From: Pseudomonadota bacterium
GTDB taxonomy: Bacteria; Pseudomonadota; Alphaproteobacteria; Rhizobiales; Pleomorphomonadaceae
Reading direction: 5' to 3'
Assembly: GCA_018262575.1 (NCBI GenBank)
Contig: JAGSYU010000088.1
Location: 1-32,564 of the forward strand
Length of the DNA stretch: 32,564 nucleotides
In this document: positions 1 through 6,774 of the stretch, piece after piece
Layout: the number at the start of each line of letters is the position of its first letter
Position numbering within the stretch: position 1 is the first letter of the stretch
Position numbers and translations under genes: made by a program
The notes under the pieces: generated by a model
The model's input: only the letters and a program-made list of their open reading frames with translations
What the model was told of the DNA's origin: nothing
The model's database searches: none

Positions 1-1
1 C

Positions 2-373
2 TATCGCGATCGGGCCGGCACCCGCATCGCCGCCTTCGCGGGCGCGCGCCTTGTCGCCGCGCTCTATGTCGGCGACGCGCCGGTCGCCGTGTCGCGGCCC
101 TGGGCCGCTGATCAACTCGGCCAGAGCTTTACCGATCCGCACCGCCGGGCCGACGTCGTGGCCGGCCGGCCGGGCAAGGGTGGCACCGACAAGGGCGCCA
201 TCGTCTGTGCCTGCGCCGCCGTCGGCATCAACGACATCCGCGCCGCCATTGCCGGCGGCTGCCACTCCGTCGAGGCGATCGGCGCGGCGACCGCCGCCGG
301 TACCAATTGCGGCTCCTGCCGCCCGGAGATCCGCCGGATCGTCGAGGGCATGCTGCTTCAAGCTGCCGAGTGA
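2..373 (+). CDS. nasA: Assimilatory nitrate reductase, C-terminal fragment
   Basis: The reading frame is open from the window edge and ends at TGA 371-373, so only about the last 123 residues are present. The end carries a BFD-type [2Fe-2S] domain with Cys-x-Cys (ICAC-like, about codons 65-67) and a later NCGSC pair, the four cysteines of a Fer2_BFD fold. In the assimilatory nitrate reductase (NasA-type) molybdopterin family this domain is the C-terminal electron entry module, and the preceding sequence (YRD...LVAALYVGDAPV) fits the usual region just before it. The enzyme would reduce nitrate to nitrite in the cytoplasm. The molybdenum domain lies outside the window, so a nitrite reductase or another BFD-tailed oxidoreductase is the main alternative. 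Confidence 0.75.
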   Translation, partial: YRDRAGTRIAAFAGARLVAALYVGDAPVAVSRPWAADQLGQSFTDPHRRADVVAGRPGKGGTDKGAIVCACAAVGINDIRAAIAGGCHSVEAIGAATAAGTNCGSCRPEIRRIVEGMLLQAAE

Positions 374-423
374 CGTCGGGAACTTTGCCGTGGCTCGGAG
401 GTTTCCCCTCGATACGCGGCCGG

Positions 424-452
424 TGATCTGAAGAACGACCTCGTGCGTATGG
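424..452 (+). promoter_or_regulatory. Candidate RpoE (ECF11) promoter for the DUF2177 gene
   Basis: TGATCT (424-429) is followed by 18 bases and TATGG (448-452). This has the layout of the two sites at 2943-2971 and 3009-3037 (TGATCC-N18-TAnnA). It lies 22 bases before the ATG at 475, with a GGAGG ribosome site in between. The -10 match is weaker than in the other two sites. Confidence 0.5.
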
Positions 453-474
453 AGGACAGACAACGGAGGTCGCC

Positions 475-879
475 ATGCCCAATGCCATCGCCATCTATGC
501 CGCCGGACTGATCAGCTTTCTTGCCCTTGATGCCATCTGGCTCGGCACCATGGTGCCGCGCCTGTACAAGCCGGCGATGGGCGATCTGGTCGCCGATCCG
601 TTCCAGCCGGTGCCGGCGGTGGTCTTCTACCTGATCTATGCCGCCGGCCTTGCCTATTTCGCCATCCAGCCGGCACTGTTGTCGGGGAAGTGGTCGATGG
701 CGCTGATCTCAGGCGCCGCCCTCGGCTTTGTCGCCTACGCCACCTATGACCTGACCAATCAGGCGACGATCCGCGCCTGGCCGGTCATCATCACCGTCGT
801 CGATCTCGCCTGGGGAACGGTTGCCAGCGGCGTCGCCGCGCTGATCAGCTATCTGGTGCTGTCGCGCTGGCTGTCCTGA
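475..879 (+). CDS. DUF2177 family membrane protein
   Basis: This is a 134-residue, very hydrophobic protein with about four membrane segments (near residues 5-25, 45-65, 72-92 and 105-130). The N-terminal motif (FLALDAIWLGTM) and the YATYDLTN motif near residue 90 are typical of the DUF2177 family. The biochemical role is unknown. A strong GGAGG lies 5 bases before the ATG. DUF2177 genes are often found beside RpoE/ChrR-controlled lipid-modification genes in proteobacteria, and here a candidate RpoE promoter precedes the gene. It converges on the DUF1295 gene and their 3' ends overlap by 31 bp. The family call is firm; the link to oxidative stress is inference from context. Confidence 0.85.
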   Translation: MPNAIAIYAAGLISFLALDAIWLGTMVPRLYKPAMGDLVADPFQPVPAVVFYLIYAAGLAYFAIQPALLSGKWSMALISGAALGFVAYATYDLTNQATIRAWPVIITVVDLAWGTVASGVAALISYLVLSRWLS

Positions 880-1652
880 TCCGCCTTGGGCGGCCGGGGG
901 AAGAAGGCCGAAACGCGGCGCTGATAGGCGCGGAACGCCTCGCCCCGGCTTTCCAGCATGTGCCGTTCGAGCGGTGGGATGCCCGACACGTGCACCAGCA
1001 GCAGGTAGATGACCACCGGCGCGACCAGCGCCAGGACGGTCCGTCCATCGAAGCCACCGAGGCCTAGGACGGCGACGCCGACCCAGAACAGCCACTCGAA
1101 CAGATAGTTGGGATGACGCGACCAGCCCCATAGCCCCTTGTCGCAGACCTTGCCGGGCGAACCGCGCCGGAAGGCGGCGAGCGTGCGGTCGGCCAGCGCT
1201 TCACCGCCGAAGGCGACACAGGCGATGGCGATGCCGAGGGCGTCCTGTCCGTCGAGCGGGCCGGCGCGCGATGCCGATGCCGCGGCGGCCAGCGCCAGCA
1301 GCCAGCCGGCGATCGCCTGCGTTTGAAGGAACAGGAACAGCCGGCGCGGCGCGCTGTCGCCCCAGTCGCGGCGCAAGGCGGCATAGCGCGGATCGTCGGA
1401 GCCGCTGCCGAGCGCACGGCCGACCAGATGGCGGCCGAGCCGGGCCGCCCACAGGGCGACCAGCACCGCCACGATCATCGCGCGTCCGGATAGATCGGAG
1501 ACCGACAGGATCAGCGCCAGCGTGGCGACGCCGGTTGCCAGCGCCCAGATGCCGTCGATGAAGCCGGATTGCCGCGTTCGTTCGGCCAGCAGAAACGCCG
1601 CAGCCATCGCCGCCATCAGGATCACCAGCGACAGGGCGGCGGCGATCAGCAT
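849..1652 (-). CDS. DUF1295 family membrane protein (steroid-reductase fold)
   Basis: This 267-residue integral membrane protein has about seven membrane segments. The C-terminal half carries the family signature: GLWGWSRHPNYLFEW near residue 175, then the SGIPPLERHMLESRGEAFRAYQ stretch before the end. The HPNY block is shared with isoprenylcysteine methyltransferases and 3-oxo-5-alpha-steroid 4-dehydrogenases, and binds the cofactor in those families. The exact substrate of DUF1295 proteins is not established. The ATG at 1652 lies 2 bases after the chrR stop, so the gene is the third cistron of the rpoE operon. Its presence there suggests a membrane-lipid or membrane-repair role during oxidative stress. 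Confidence 0.88.
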   Translation of the reverse strand: MLIAAALSLVILMAAMAAAFLLAERTRQSGFIDGIWALATGVATLALILSVSDLSGRAMIVAVLVALWAARLGRHLVGRALGSGSDDPRYAALRRDWGDSAPRRLFLFLQTQAIAGWLLALAAAASASRAGPLDGQDALGIAIACVAFGGEALADRTLAAFRRGSPGKVCDKGLWGWSRHPNYLFEWLFWVGVAVLGLGGFDGRTVLALVAPVVIYLLLVHVSGIPPLERHMLESRGEAFRAYQRRVSAFFPRPPKADQDSQRDSTR

Positions 1653-1654
1653 GG

Positions 1655-2302
1655 CTATAATCCGATCCAGGAACTGGCGAGGCGGGCGATCAGGCCGTGC
1701 GGCCGGAGCCGGCCCTCGATGGAGGCGAGGCAGACGCAGGTTTCGCCATCGGTGACGAGCGGCGTGTGATGGCTGTCGTCGTCCTCTTCAGTGAGGTCGC
1801 CGACGGCAAAGCGGCCATGCTCGTCCTCGAAGGCGCCACGCAGCACCAGCGTCAACTCCTCGCCGGAATGGCCGTGGGTCGGCATGCGCCTGTTGGCGCC
1901 GATCTTCAGGAGCACAAGACTGACGCGGCTGTCCTCGGGGACATCGAGCCGGGCAAAGGCCATGCCCGGCCCCATCCAGCGCCAGCCGGAGGTGGCCCGA
2001 TCGGCGATCGGGGCGGGCAGGACGAGGCCGAGATCGCGGACCGGCCGGGGCGCCGCTGTCACGACCGGGGCAGGGCGCGGTTCGTCGAGGCGGGCCAGCG
2101 TCCGCTCGAACAGGCGGGCGTCGAGGTCTGACGGCGACAGGCGCTCGAGCAGCAGGCCGCCGAGCGGCAGCAGAGCACGGTAGGCGGCGGCACAGTCGTC
2201 GCACAGCGCCAGATGGCTCTCCACCACCAGCGCGGCGGCGGGCGACAGCGATCCGGCCGTCAGGCGGGCCAGCAGTTCGGGGCTTGGGTGGTGTGCGGTC
2301 AT
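1655..2302 (-). CDS. chrR: ChrR-type zinc anti-sigma factor with cupin domain
   Basis: This 215-residue cytoplasmic anti-sigma factor is expected to hold RpoE inactive until singlet oxygen or organic hydroperoxides are present. The N-terminal zinc domain has His4/His5 and the His30-x3-Cys34-x2-Cys37 motif. The C-terminal cupin has His143, His145, Glu149 and His179, followed by Cys189-x-Cys191. These sit at nearly the same numbering (offset about +2) as the metal ligands and CxC pair described for Rhodobacter sphaeroides ChrR, so both domains look functional. The ATG overlaps the rpoE stop by 4 bp (ATGA), giving coupled translation, and the DUF1295 gene follows directly. The family assignment is very secure. 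Confidence 0.95.
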   Translation of the reverse strand: MTAHHPSPELLARLTAGSLSPAAALVVESHLALCDDCAAAYRALLPLGGLLLERLSPSDLDARLFERTLARLDEPRPAPVVTAAPRPVRDLGLVLPAPIADRATSGWRWMGPGMAFARLDVPEDSRVSLVLLKIGANRRMPTHGHSGEELTLVLRGAFEDEHGRFAVGDLTEEDDDSHHTPLVTDGETCVCLASIEGRLRPHGLIARLASSWIGL

Positions 2303-2874
2303 GACGGCTCGTCGAGCAGGTGGCGCAGGCGGTTCATGGCGAGGCGAACGCGCGATTTGACGGTACCGAGCGGTATGCCGAGCGCCTTGGCGATGTCCGT
2401 CTGTGGCGATTGGGAGAAGAAAGACAGGGCGATGACCTCCGCCTGTTCGGTTGGCAACTGGTCGAGGGCGCGGCGCACCCGCGCATCGTCCTCGCGGGTG
2501 ATCATCTCGCCCTCGACCGATGGCGCGGGATCGACATCGCTGACCGGCAGGTCGTCCCTGAGGCGGCGGGCCAGCCGGCGCCGCCGGTCGATGCCGAGAT
2601 TGCGGCAGATGGTGAAGATCCAGGTGGAAACGGCGCCGGCCTCGACGTCGAACTGCCCCGCCTTGCGCCAGACGGCCAGCATGGTGTCCTGGATCAGGTC
2701 GTCGCAGTCGCTGGCGCCGAAGCCCTGCCGGGTGAGGAAGGTCTTGAGGCGCGGCGCATAGAAGGCAAACAGCCGGGCAAAGGCCTGGCGGTCGCCGGAT
2801 AGCGCGATGGCCTCCACCAGACGCGCCGCCTCGGTGCCGTCGAGCGGCGGGGCATTGGCGCCGGCCGGTCTCAT
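2299..2874 (-). CDS. rpoE: ECF sigma factor RpoE (ECF11, singlet-oxygen response)
   Basis: The protein is 191 residues from the ATG at 2874. Region 2 contains the FAPRLK-like start, DDLIQDTMLAVWRKA and the WIFTICRN segment. Region 4 ends with the helix-turn-helix DIAKALGIPLGTVKSRVRLA. The frame stays open back to ATGs at 2937 and 2952, but those lie at or inside the predicted promoter (-35 at 2966-2971, -10 at 2943-2947), so they would be at or before the transcript start. The ATG at 2874 has only a weak ribosome site (a GAGACGGCAG region). Pairing with chrR identifies this as the sigma factor that directs the singlet-oxygen response in alphaproteobacteria. It probably transcribes its own operon and the divergent lipid operon. 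Confidence 0.93.
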   Translation of the reverse strand: MRPAGANAPPLDGTEAARLVEAIALSGDRQAFARLFAFYAPRLKTFLTRQGFGASDCDDLIQDTMLAVWRKAGQFDVEAGAVSTWIFTICRNLGIDRRRRLARRLRDDLPVSDVDPAPSVEGEMITREDDARVRRALDQLPTEQAEVIALSFFSQSPQTDIAKALGIPLGTVKSRVRLAMNRLRHLLDEPS

Positions 2875-2942
2875 GGAACTGACTGCCGTCTCGGTGGTTT
2901 CATTGAGGAGATAAGAGTTCGCCCGTCCACGTCTCATGCCTT

Positions 2943-2971
2943 TTCTACGCATCGATCATGGCGACGGATCA
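2943..2971 (-). promoter_or_regulatory. rpoE: RpoE-type promoter of the rpoE-chrR operon
   Basis: Read on the minus strand, TGATCC (2971-2966) is followed by exactly 18 bases and TAGAA (2947-2943). This matches the known RpoE (R. sphaeroides) form TGATCC-N17/18-TAAGA and implies autoregulation. The transcript would start near 2936, leaving a leader of about 60 bases before the ATG at 2874. Confidence 0.72.
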
Positions 2972-3008
2972 CTGCGTCGCACCACGACCAAATTCGCATC
3001 CGCGCCGG

Positions 3009-3037
3009 TGATCCCTCGCAAAGTGTCCGTCGTAAAA
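3009..3037 (+). promoter_or_regulatory. RpoE-type promoter of the FAD-DUF1365-Cfa operon
   Basis: TGATCC (3009-3014), 18 bases, then TAAAA (3033-3037). It is divergent from the rpoE promoter, with the two -35 boxes 37 bp apart. The transcript would start near 3044. That rules out the longer open frame back to 2936 as the protein start and supports the ATG at 3077. Confidence 0.72.
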
Positions 3038-3076
3038 TGGATCGTAGCGCACATTCGGCGGCAAGCGGAAGTTGAC

Positions 3077-4471
3077 ATGATCGAACAGACTGGAGCCATC
3101 GAACAGACTGGGGCCATCGAACAGACTGGGGCCATCGAGCAGACTGGGGCCAGCGACAAGCGGCTCGACATTGCCGTCATCGGATCGGGCATCTCCGGCC
3201 TGTCGGCCGCCTGGCTGCTGGCCAGCCGGCACGAGGTGACGGTCTATGAGATCGACCGGCGGCTCGGCGGCCACAGCAACACCGTGCTGGCGCCGACATC
3301 CGGGGCGTCGATCCCGGTCGATACCGGCTTCATCGTCTACAATGACGCCACCTATCCGAACCTGATCGCCCTGTTCCGCCACCTCGGCGTTGCGACCGAG
3401 GCGACCGACATGTCGTTTGCGGTGTCGCTCGACGGCGGCCGGCTCGAGTATGCCGGCTCCGACCTGGCCGGCCTGTTCGCCCAGCCGCGCAACGCGCTGC
3501 GGCCGCGCTTTTACGCCATGATCGCCGACCTCCTGCGCTTTTACCGGCAGGCGCCGCGCCATCTCGGCACGCTCGGCGACATGACGCTTTCAGCCTATCT
3601 CGACACCCATCGCTACGGCCGCGCCTTTCGCGAGGATCACTTGTATCCGATGGCGGCGGCCATCTGGTCGACGCCGGCCACCGACGTCGGCGCCTATCCG
3701 GCCGAGGCCTTTATCCGCTTCTGCGACAACCATGGCCTGTTGAAGCTGTCCGGCCGGCCGCAGTGGCGAACGGTGACCGGCGGCAGCCGCGCCTATGTGT
3801 CGAAGCTGGCCGAACCGCTGTATGGGCGCGTGATGATCGGCCGCGACGTCAAGATCGTCGAGCGGTCGCCGGTCGGCGTTTTCATCGACGACGGGACCGG
3901 GCGGCGGCGCTTTGACAAGGTGCTGGTCGCCTGCCACGCCGACCAGGCGCTCGGGCTGATCGACACGCCAACCGAGGCGGAGCGAAGCGTGCTCGGCGCC
4001 TTCCGCTACAGCCGCAATCCGACCGTCCTGCATGGCGACGCGCGCCTGATGCCGCGGCGGCGTGCCGCCTGGGCGGCCTGGAACTATCTGGCGACCAGCG
4101 ACCGCTCGTCCGGTCCCTCGGTGACCTACTGGATGAACCGGCTGCAGCATCTTGATCCGGCGGTGCCGCTGTTCGTGACGCTCAACCCGCTGATCGAACC
4201 GCTTGAGGAGAGGGTTTACGGCCGCTTTGTCTACGAGCACCCGCTGTTCGACCAGCCGGCCATCAACGCGCAGAAACAGCTGTGGACGATCCAGGGCAGC
4301 GAAAATGTCTGGTTCGCCGGCGCCTATTTCGGGGCCGGCTTCCACGAGGACGGCTTGCAGGCCGGCCTCGCCGCCGCCGAGGCGATGGGCGGCGTGCGCC
4401 GTCCCTGGCAGGTGACGAACGAATCCGGCCGCATCCATCTCGGGCCGTCCGGGCGCGAGGCGGCGGCATGA
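3077..4471 (+). CDS. FAD-dependent oxidoreductase (amine-oxidase fold, COG2907)
   Basis: The protein is 464 residues from the ATG at 3077, which has AGCGGAAG just upstream and lies downstream of the RpoE-type promoter. After a 24-residue repeat leader comes the Rossmann FAD motif VIGSGISGLSAA (residues 34-45), then YEIDRRLGGHSNT, and near the end the second FAD contact (WFAGAYFGAGFHEDG). This is the NAD/FAD-binding protein that co-occurs with DUF1365 and Cfa-like genes in many proteobacteria. Flavoprotein desaturation or oxidation of methylated or unsaturated fatty acyl chains is a reasonable guess, since RpoE in R. sphaeroides controls such lipid genes. The reaction is not shown by the sequence. 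The stop overlaps the next ATG (ATGA). Confidence 0.88.
   Translation: MIEQTGAIEQTGAIEQTGAIEQTGASDKRLDIAVIGSGISGLSAAWLLASRHEVTVYEIDRRLGGHSNTVLAPTSGASIPVDTGFIVYNDATYPNLIALFRHLGVATEATDMSFAVSLDGGRLEYAGSDLAGLFAQPRNALRPRFYAMIADLLRFYRQAPRHLGTLGDMTLSAYLDTHRYGRAFREDHLYPMAAAIWSTPATDVGAYPAEAFIRFCDNHGLLKLSGRPQWRTVTGGSRAYVSKLAEPLYGRVMIGRDVKIVERSPVGVFIDDGTGRRRFDKVLVACHADQALGLIDTPTEAERSVLGAFRYSRNPTVLHGDARLMPRRRAAWAAWNYLATSDRSSGPSVTYWMNRLQHLDPAVPLFVTLNPLIEPLEERVYGRFVYEHPLFDQPAINAQKQLWTIQGSENVWFAGAYFGAGFHEDGLQAGLAAAEAMGGVRRPWQVTNESGRIHLGPSGREAAA
3080..3151 (+). repeat. Four tandem 18-bp repeats encoding IEQTGA
   Basis: Four copies of an 18-bp unit (3080-3097, 3098-3115, 3116-3133, 3134-3151) differ at only two positions. 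They encode residues 2-25 of the FAD protein as four perfect IEQTGA hexapeptides. Such a unit is prone to slipped-strand change in copy number without loss of frame. Confidence 0.95.
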
Positions 4472-5244
4472 CCCCCGCCCTTTACGTTGGTCTGGTGCTG
4501 CATCGGCGCCAGCGCCCGACACCGCACAACCTCAAATACGGCGTCTACATGCTGCACAGCGATCTCGACCGGCTGGACGAGCTTGACCGGGCGAGCCGCC
4601 TGCTGTCGGTCAACCGCTGGAATCTGGTGTCCTTCCGCGAGGTCGACCATGGGCCGGCCGGCGAGGGGACTTTGGCAAAACGCATCCGGGCTCTCGCGGA
4701 CGAGCGCGGCCTTGCCTGGGATGGCTCGGGACTGTCGCTGATCGCCATGCCGCGCCTGTGGGGTTTTGTGTTCAACCCGCTCAGCGTCTACCTCTGCCGC
4801 AACGCCGACGGGCGGCTCTCGGCGCTGATCTACGAGGTGCGCAACACCTTCGGCGGCATGCACCATTATGCCCAGGATGTGGCGCCCGAGGCGACCGGCA
4901 CGCTTCATCACGTAGCGGCCAAGGACTTCTACGTCTCGCCCTTCCTGCCGATGGACATGCACTACCGCTTCCACGTCAAGCCGCCGGCCGACCGCTTCAC
5001 CATCGCCATCGAGGACCACGACCGCGACGGCCTGATGCTGACCGCCTCGATGGCGCTCGTGCGCGAGGACCTCACCAACCGCACTCTCGCCCGCCAGCTC
5101 GTCCGCTTCCCGCTGATGACGGTGAAGGTGATCGCCGCCATTCACTGGGAGGCGCTCCGGCTGTGGCTGAAGCGCGTGCCGTTCCATTCCCGCCCCGGTG
5201 GTGGTCCCAAGGGCTTCAACCCAACGAAAAGGTCTCCCGGATGA
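4468..5244 (+). CDS. DUF1365 family protein
   Basis: The protein is 258 residues from the ATG at 4468, which overlaps the previous stop. The N-terminus is hydrophobic (MTPALYVGLVLHRR), followed by the family hallmarks: HNLKYGVYML near residue 23, the MPRLWGFVFNPLSVYLC block near 95-110, YEVRNTFGGMHHY, and KDFYVSPFLPMDMHYRF near 155-170. DUF1365 (COG3496) has no settled biochemical activity. The FNP-S-Y block and conserved His, Tyr and Asp residues suggest an enzyme or a lipid-binding partner of the flanking flavoprotein and methyltransferase. The three genes overlap pairwise, which indicates tight co-translation. The family call is firm; the function is unknown. Confidence 0.92.
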   Translation: MTPALYVGLVLHRRQRPTPHNLKYGVYMLHSDLDRLDELDRASRLLSVNRWNLVSFREVDHGPAGEGTLAKRIRALADERGLAWDGSGLSLIAMPRLWGFVFNPLSVYLCRNADGRLSALIYEVRNTFGGMHHYAQDVAPEATGTLHHVAAKDFYVSPFLPMDMHYRFHVKPPADRFTIAIEDHDRDGLMLTASMALVREDLTNRTLARQLVRFPLMTVKVIAAIHWEALRLWLKRVPFHSRPGGGPKGFNPTKRSPG

Positions 5245-6482
5245 CGTCGCTGTCGACCTCCACGATCCTTCCCTCGATCGTCGGCCTGGCCTTGCCAACC
5301 CGGCTGCGCATCGCCTTCATCAAGCGCCTGCTTGGCCATGTCGAACGCGGGCGCCTCACCGTGGTGCTGCCCGACGGAACGCGCCTTGCCGCCGACGGCC
5401 GCTTGCCCGGCACGGATGCCGAACTGCGGATCGTGCGCTGGCGGACGGTCAGCCGGCTGCTGACCAGTGGCGATATCGGCTTTGCCGAGGCCTATGTCGA
5501 CGGCGACTGGGACACGCCGGATCTCGTCGCCTTCGTCACGCTGTGTGCCGACAACCTCGACACGCTGGTGACGGCGGCCGAGGCGTCGCTGCCGGTGCGG
5601 CTGGCCCAGCGCCTGCTGATGCTGATGCGGCGCAATTCGAAGGCCGGCAGCCGGCGCAACATCATGGCCCACTACGACCTCGGCAACGCGTTCTATGCGC
5701 ATTGGCTCGACCGGCAGATGATCTATTCCTCGGCCCTCTATGAAGACGGCGATGATCTCGAGGCCGCCCAGACGCGCAAGCTGCAGCGGATCGCCAGCCT
5801 GCTCGACCTCGACGGCAACCAGTCGGTGCTGGAGATCGGCTGCGGCTGGGGTGGCCTTGCCGCCCATCTGGTCGAGGCCGGCGCCCGGTCGGTCAACGGC
5901 ATCACCCTGTCGCCGGCCCAACTGGCCATCGGCCAGGATCTCTTGCGGCAACGCGGCCTTGCCGAGCAGGTGTCGCTGGAGCTGCGCGATTATCGCGACG
6001 TCGAGGGGCAGTATGACCGCATCGTCTCCATCGAGATGTTCGAGGCGGTGGGCGAGGCCTATTGGAGCGGCTATTTCGACAAGCTGCGCGAGGCGCTGAA
6101 AGCCGGCGGGCGGGCCGTCGTCCAGGTGATCACCATCGCCGACGATCGCTTCGAGCACTACCGCAGCCACCCCGACGCCATCCAGACCATGGTGTTTCCC
6201 GGCGGCATGCTGCCGAGCAAGGCGGTGTTCGCCGAGATGGCCGAACGGGCCGGCTTCGCGCTGCGCGAAAGCCTCGACTTCGGCCCGTCCTACGCCAAGA
6301 CGCTGGCCGACTGGCGGCAACGCTTCGAAGCGGCCTGGCCCGGGATTGCCGACCTTGGCTATTCCATCCCCTTCAAGCGCCTGTGGAGCTACTATCTCGC
6401 CTATTGCGAGGCGGGCTTCCGGACCGGCCGGATCGACGTCAGCCTCTATGCGCTGGAACCGGCTTTGGACGGCAAGCGATAG
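5241..6482 (+). CDS. Cfa-like SAM-dependent fatty-acid methyltransferase (COG2230)
   Basis: The 413-residue protein starts at the ATG overlapping the DUF1365 stop. It has an N-terminal lipid-binding region (through SRLLTSGDIGFAEAYVDGDW, near 75-95), the NIMAHYDLGN motif near 145-153, SAM motif LEIGCGWGGLA (near 195-205), the MFEAVGEAYW block and FPGGMLPS. This is the fold of cyclopropane-fatty-acid synthases. By eye, however, the segment that reads LLHTIG in E. coli Cfa reads VVQVITI here, so the histidine contributing to bicarbonate binding appears replaced by Gln. The enzyme may methylate an unsaturated acyl chain without closing the ring, as do RpoE-controlled methyltransferases of R. sphaeroides that make methylated and furan fatty acids. 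Calling it cfa would over-interpret it. Confidence 0.85.
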   Translation: MTSLSTSTILPSIVGLALPTRLRIAFIKRLLGHVERGRLTVVLPDGTRLAADGRLPGTDAELRIVRWRTVSRLLTSGDIGFAEAYVDGDWDTPDLVAFVTLCADNLDTLVTAAEASLPVRLAQRLLMLMRRNSKAGSRRNIMAHYDLGNAFYAHWLDRQMIYSSALYEDGDDLEAAQTRKLQRIASLLDLDGNQSVLEIGCGWGGLAAHLVEAGARSVNGITLSPAQLAIGQDLLRQRGLAEQVSLELRDYRDVEGQYDRIVSIEMFEAVGEAYWSGYFDKLREALKAGGRAVVQVITIADDRFEHYRSHPDAIQTMVFPGGMLPSKAVFAEMAERAGFALRESLDFGPSYAKTLADWRQRFEAAWPGIADLGYSIPFKRLWSYYLAYCEAGFRTGRIDVSLYALEPALDGKR

Positions 6483-6774
6483 CTGGCGCCGGCAAACAAA
6501 AGGCACCGGTCTCCTGGTGCCGATGGCCGCCGCGATCGCCGGTACCCGACTTAGGGTTGATGCCATGCCCTCTACATCCGAGGGCGCCTCTATGGTATTC
6601 TCCTTATGCCTTAGGATCAGATCGAAGCATTCGTCTTTGCGCGGCAGTCCCATCGGGACGCCACGGCCTGCTGACCTTTATTGACGTGCGCGAGAGGAAG
6701 CGGAAGATTTTCTCCCGATGCCGTCGGTTGCGCTTCAAAGACAGCCGCACCTTTACTCACGGGGGGAGTTCGCG
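6483..6774. other. Intergenic region with two hairpins
   Basis: No gene is seen here. Two inverted repeats follow the Cfa-like gene: GGCACC/GGTGCC (6502-6507 with 6516-6521) and GCCCTC/GAGGGC (6567-6572 with 6580-6585). Neither is followed by a run of T, so they are weak terminator candidates. A possible sigma-70 -35 box TTGACG (6681-6686) stands 17 bases before AAGATT (6704-6709), ahead of the lipoprotein gene; this is a weak match. Confidence 0.4.

Noticed and set aside
2936..3076. Longer N-terminus for the FAD protein, starting at ATG 2936
   Set aside because: It would start upstream of the predicted transcript start, inside the divergent promoter region, and the ATG at 3077 has a better ribosome site.
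5142..6653. A 503-codon open frame on the minus strand opposite the Cfa-like gene
   Set aside because: Low-complexity composition and no family motifs; the plus strand carries a conserved methyltransferase there.
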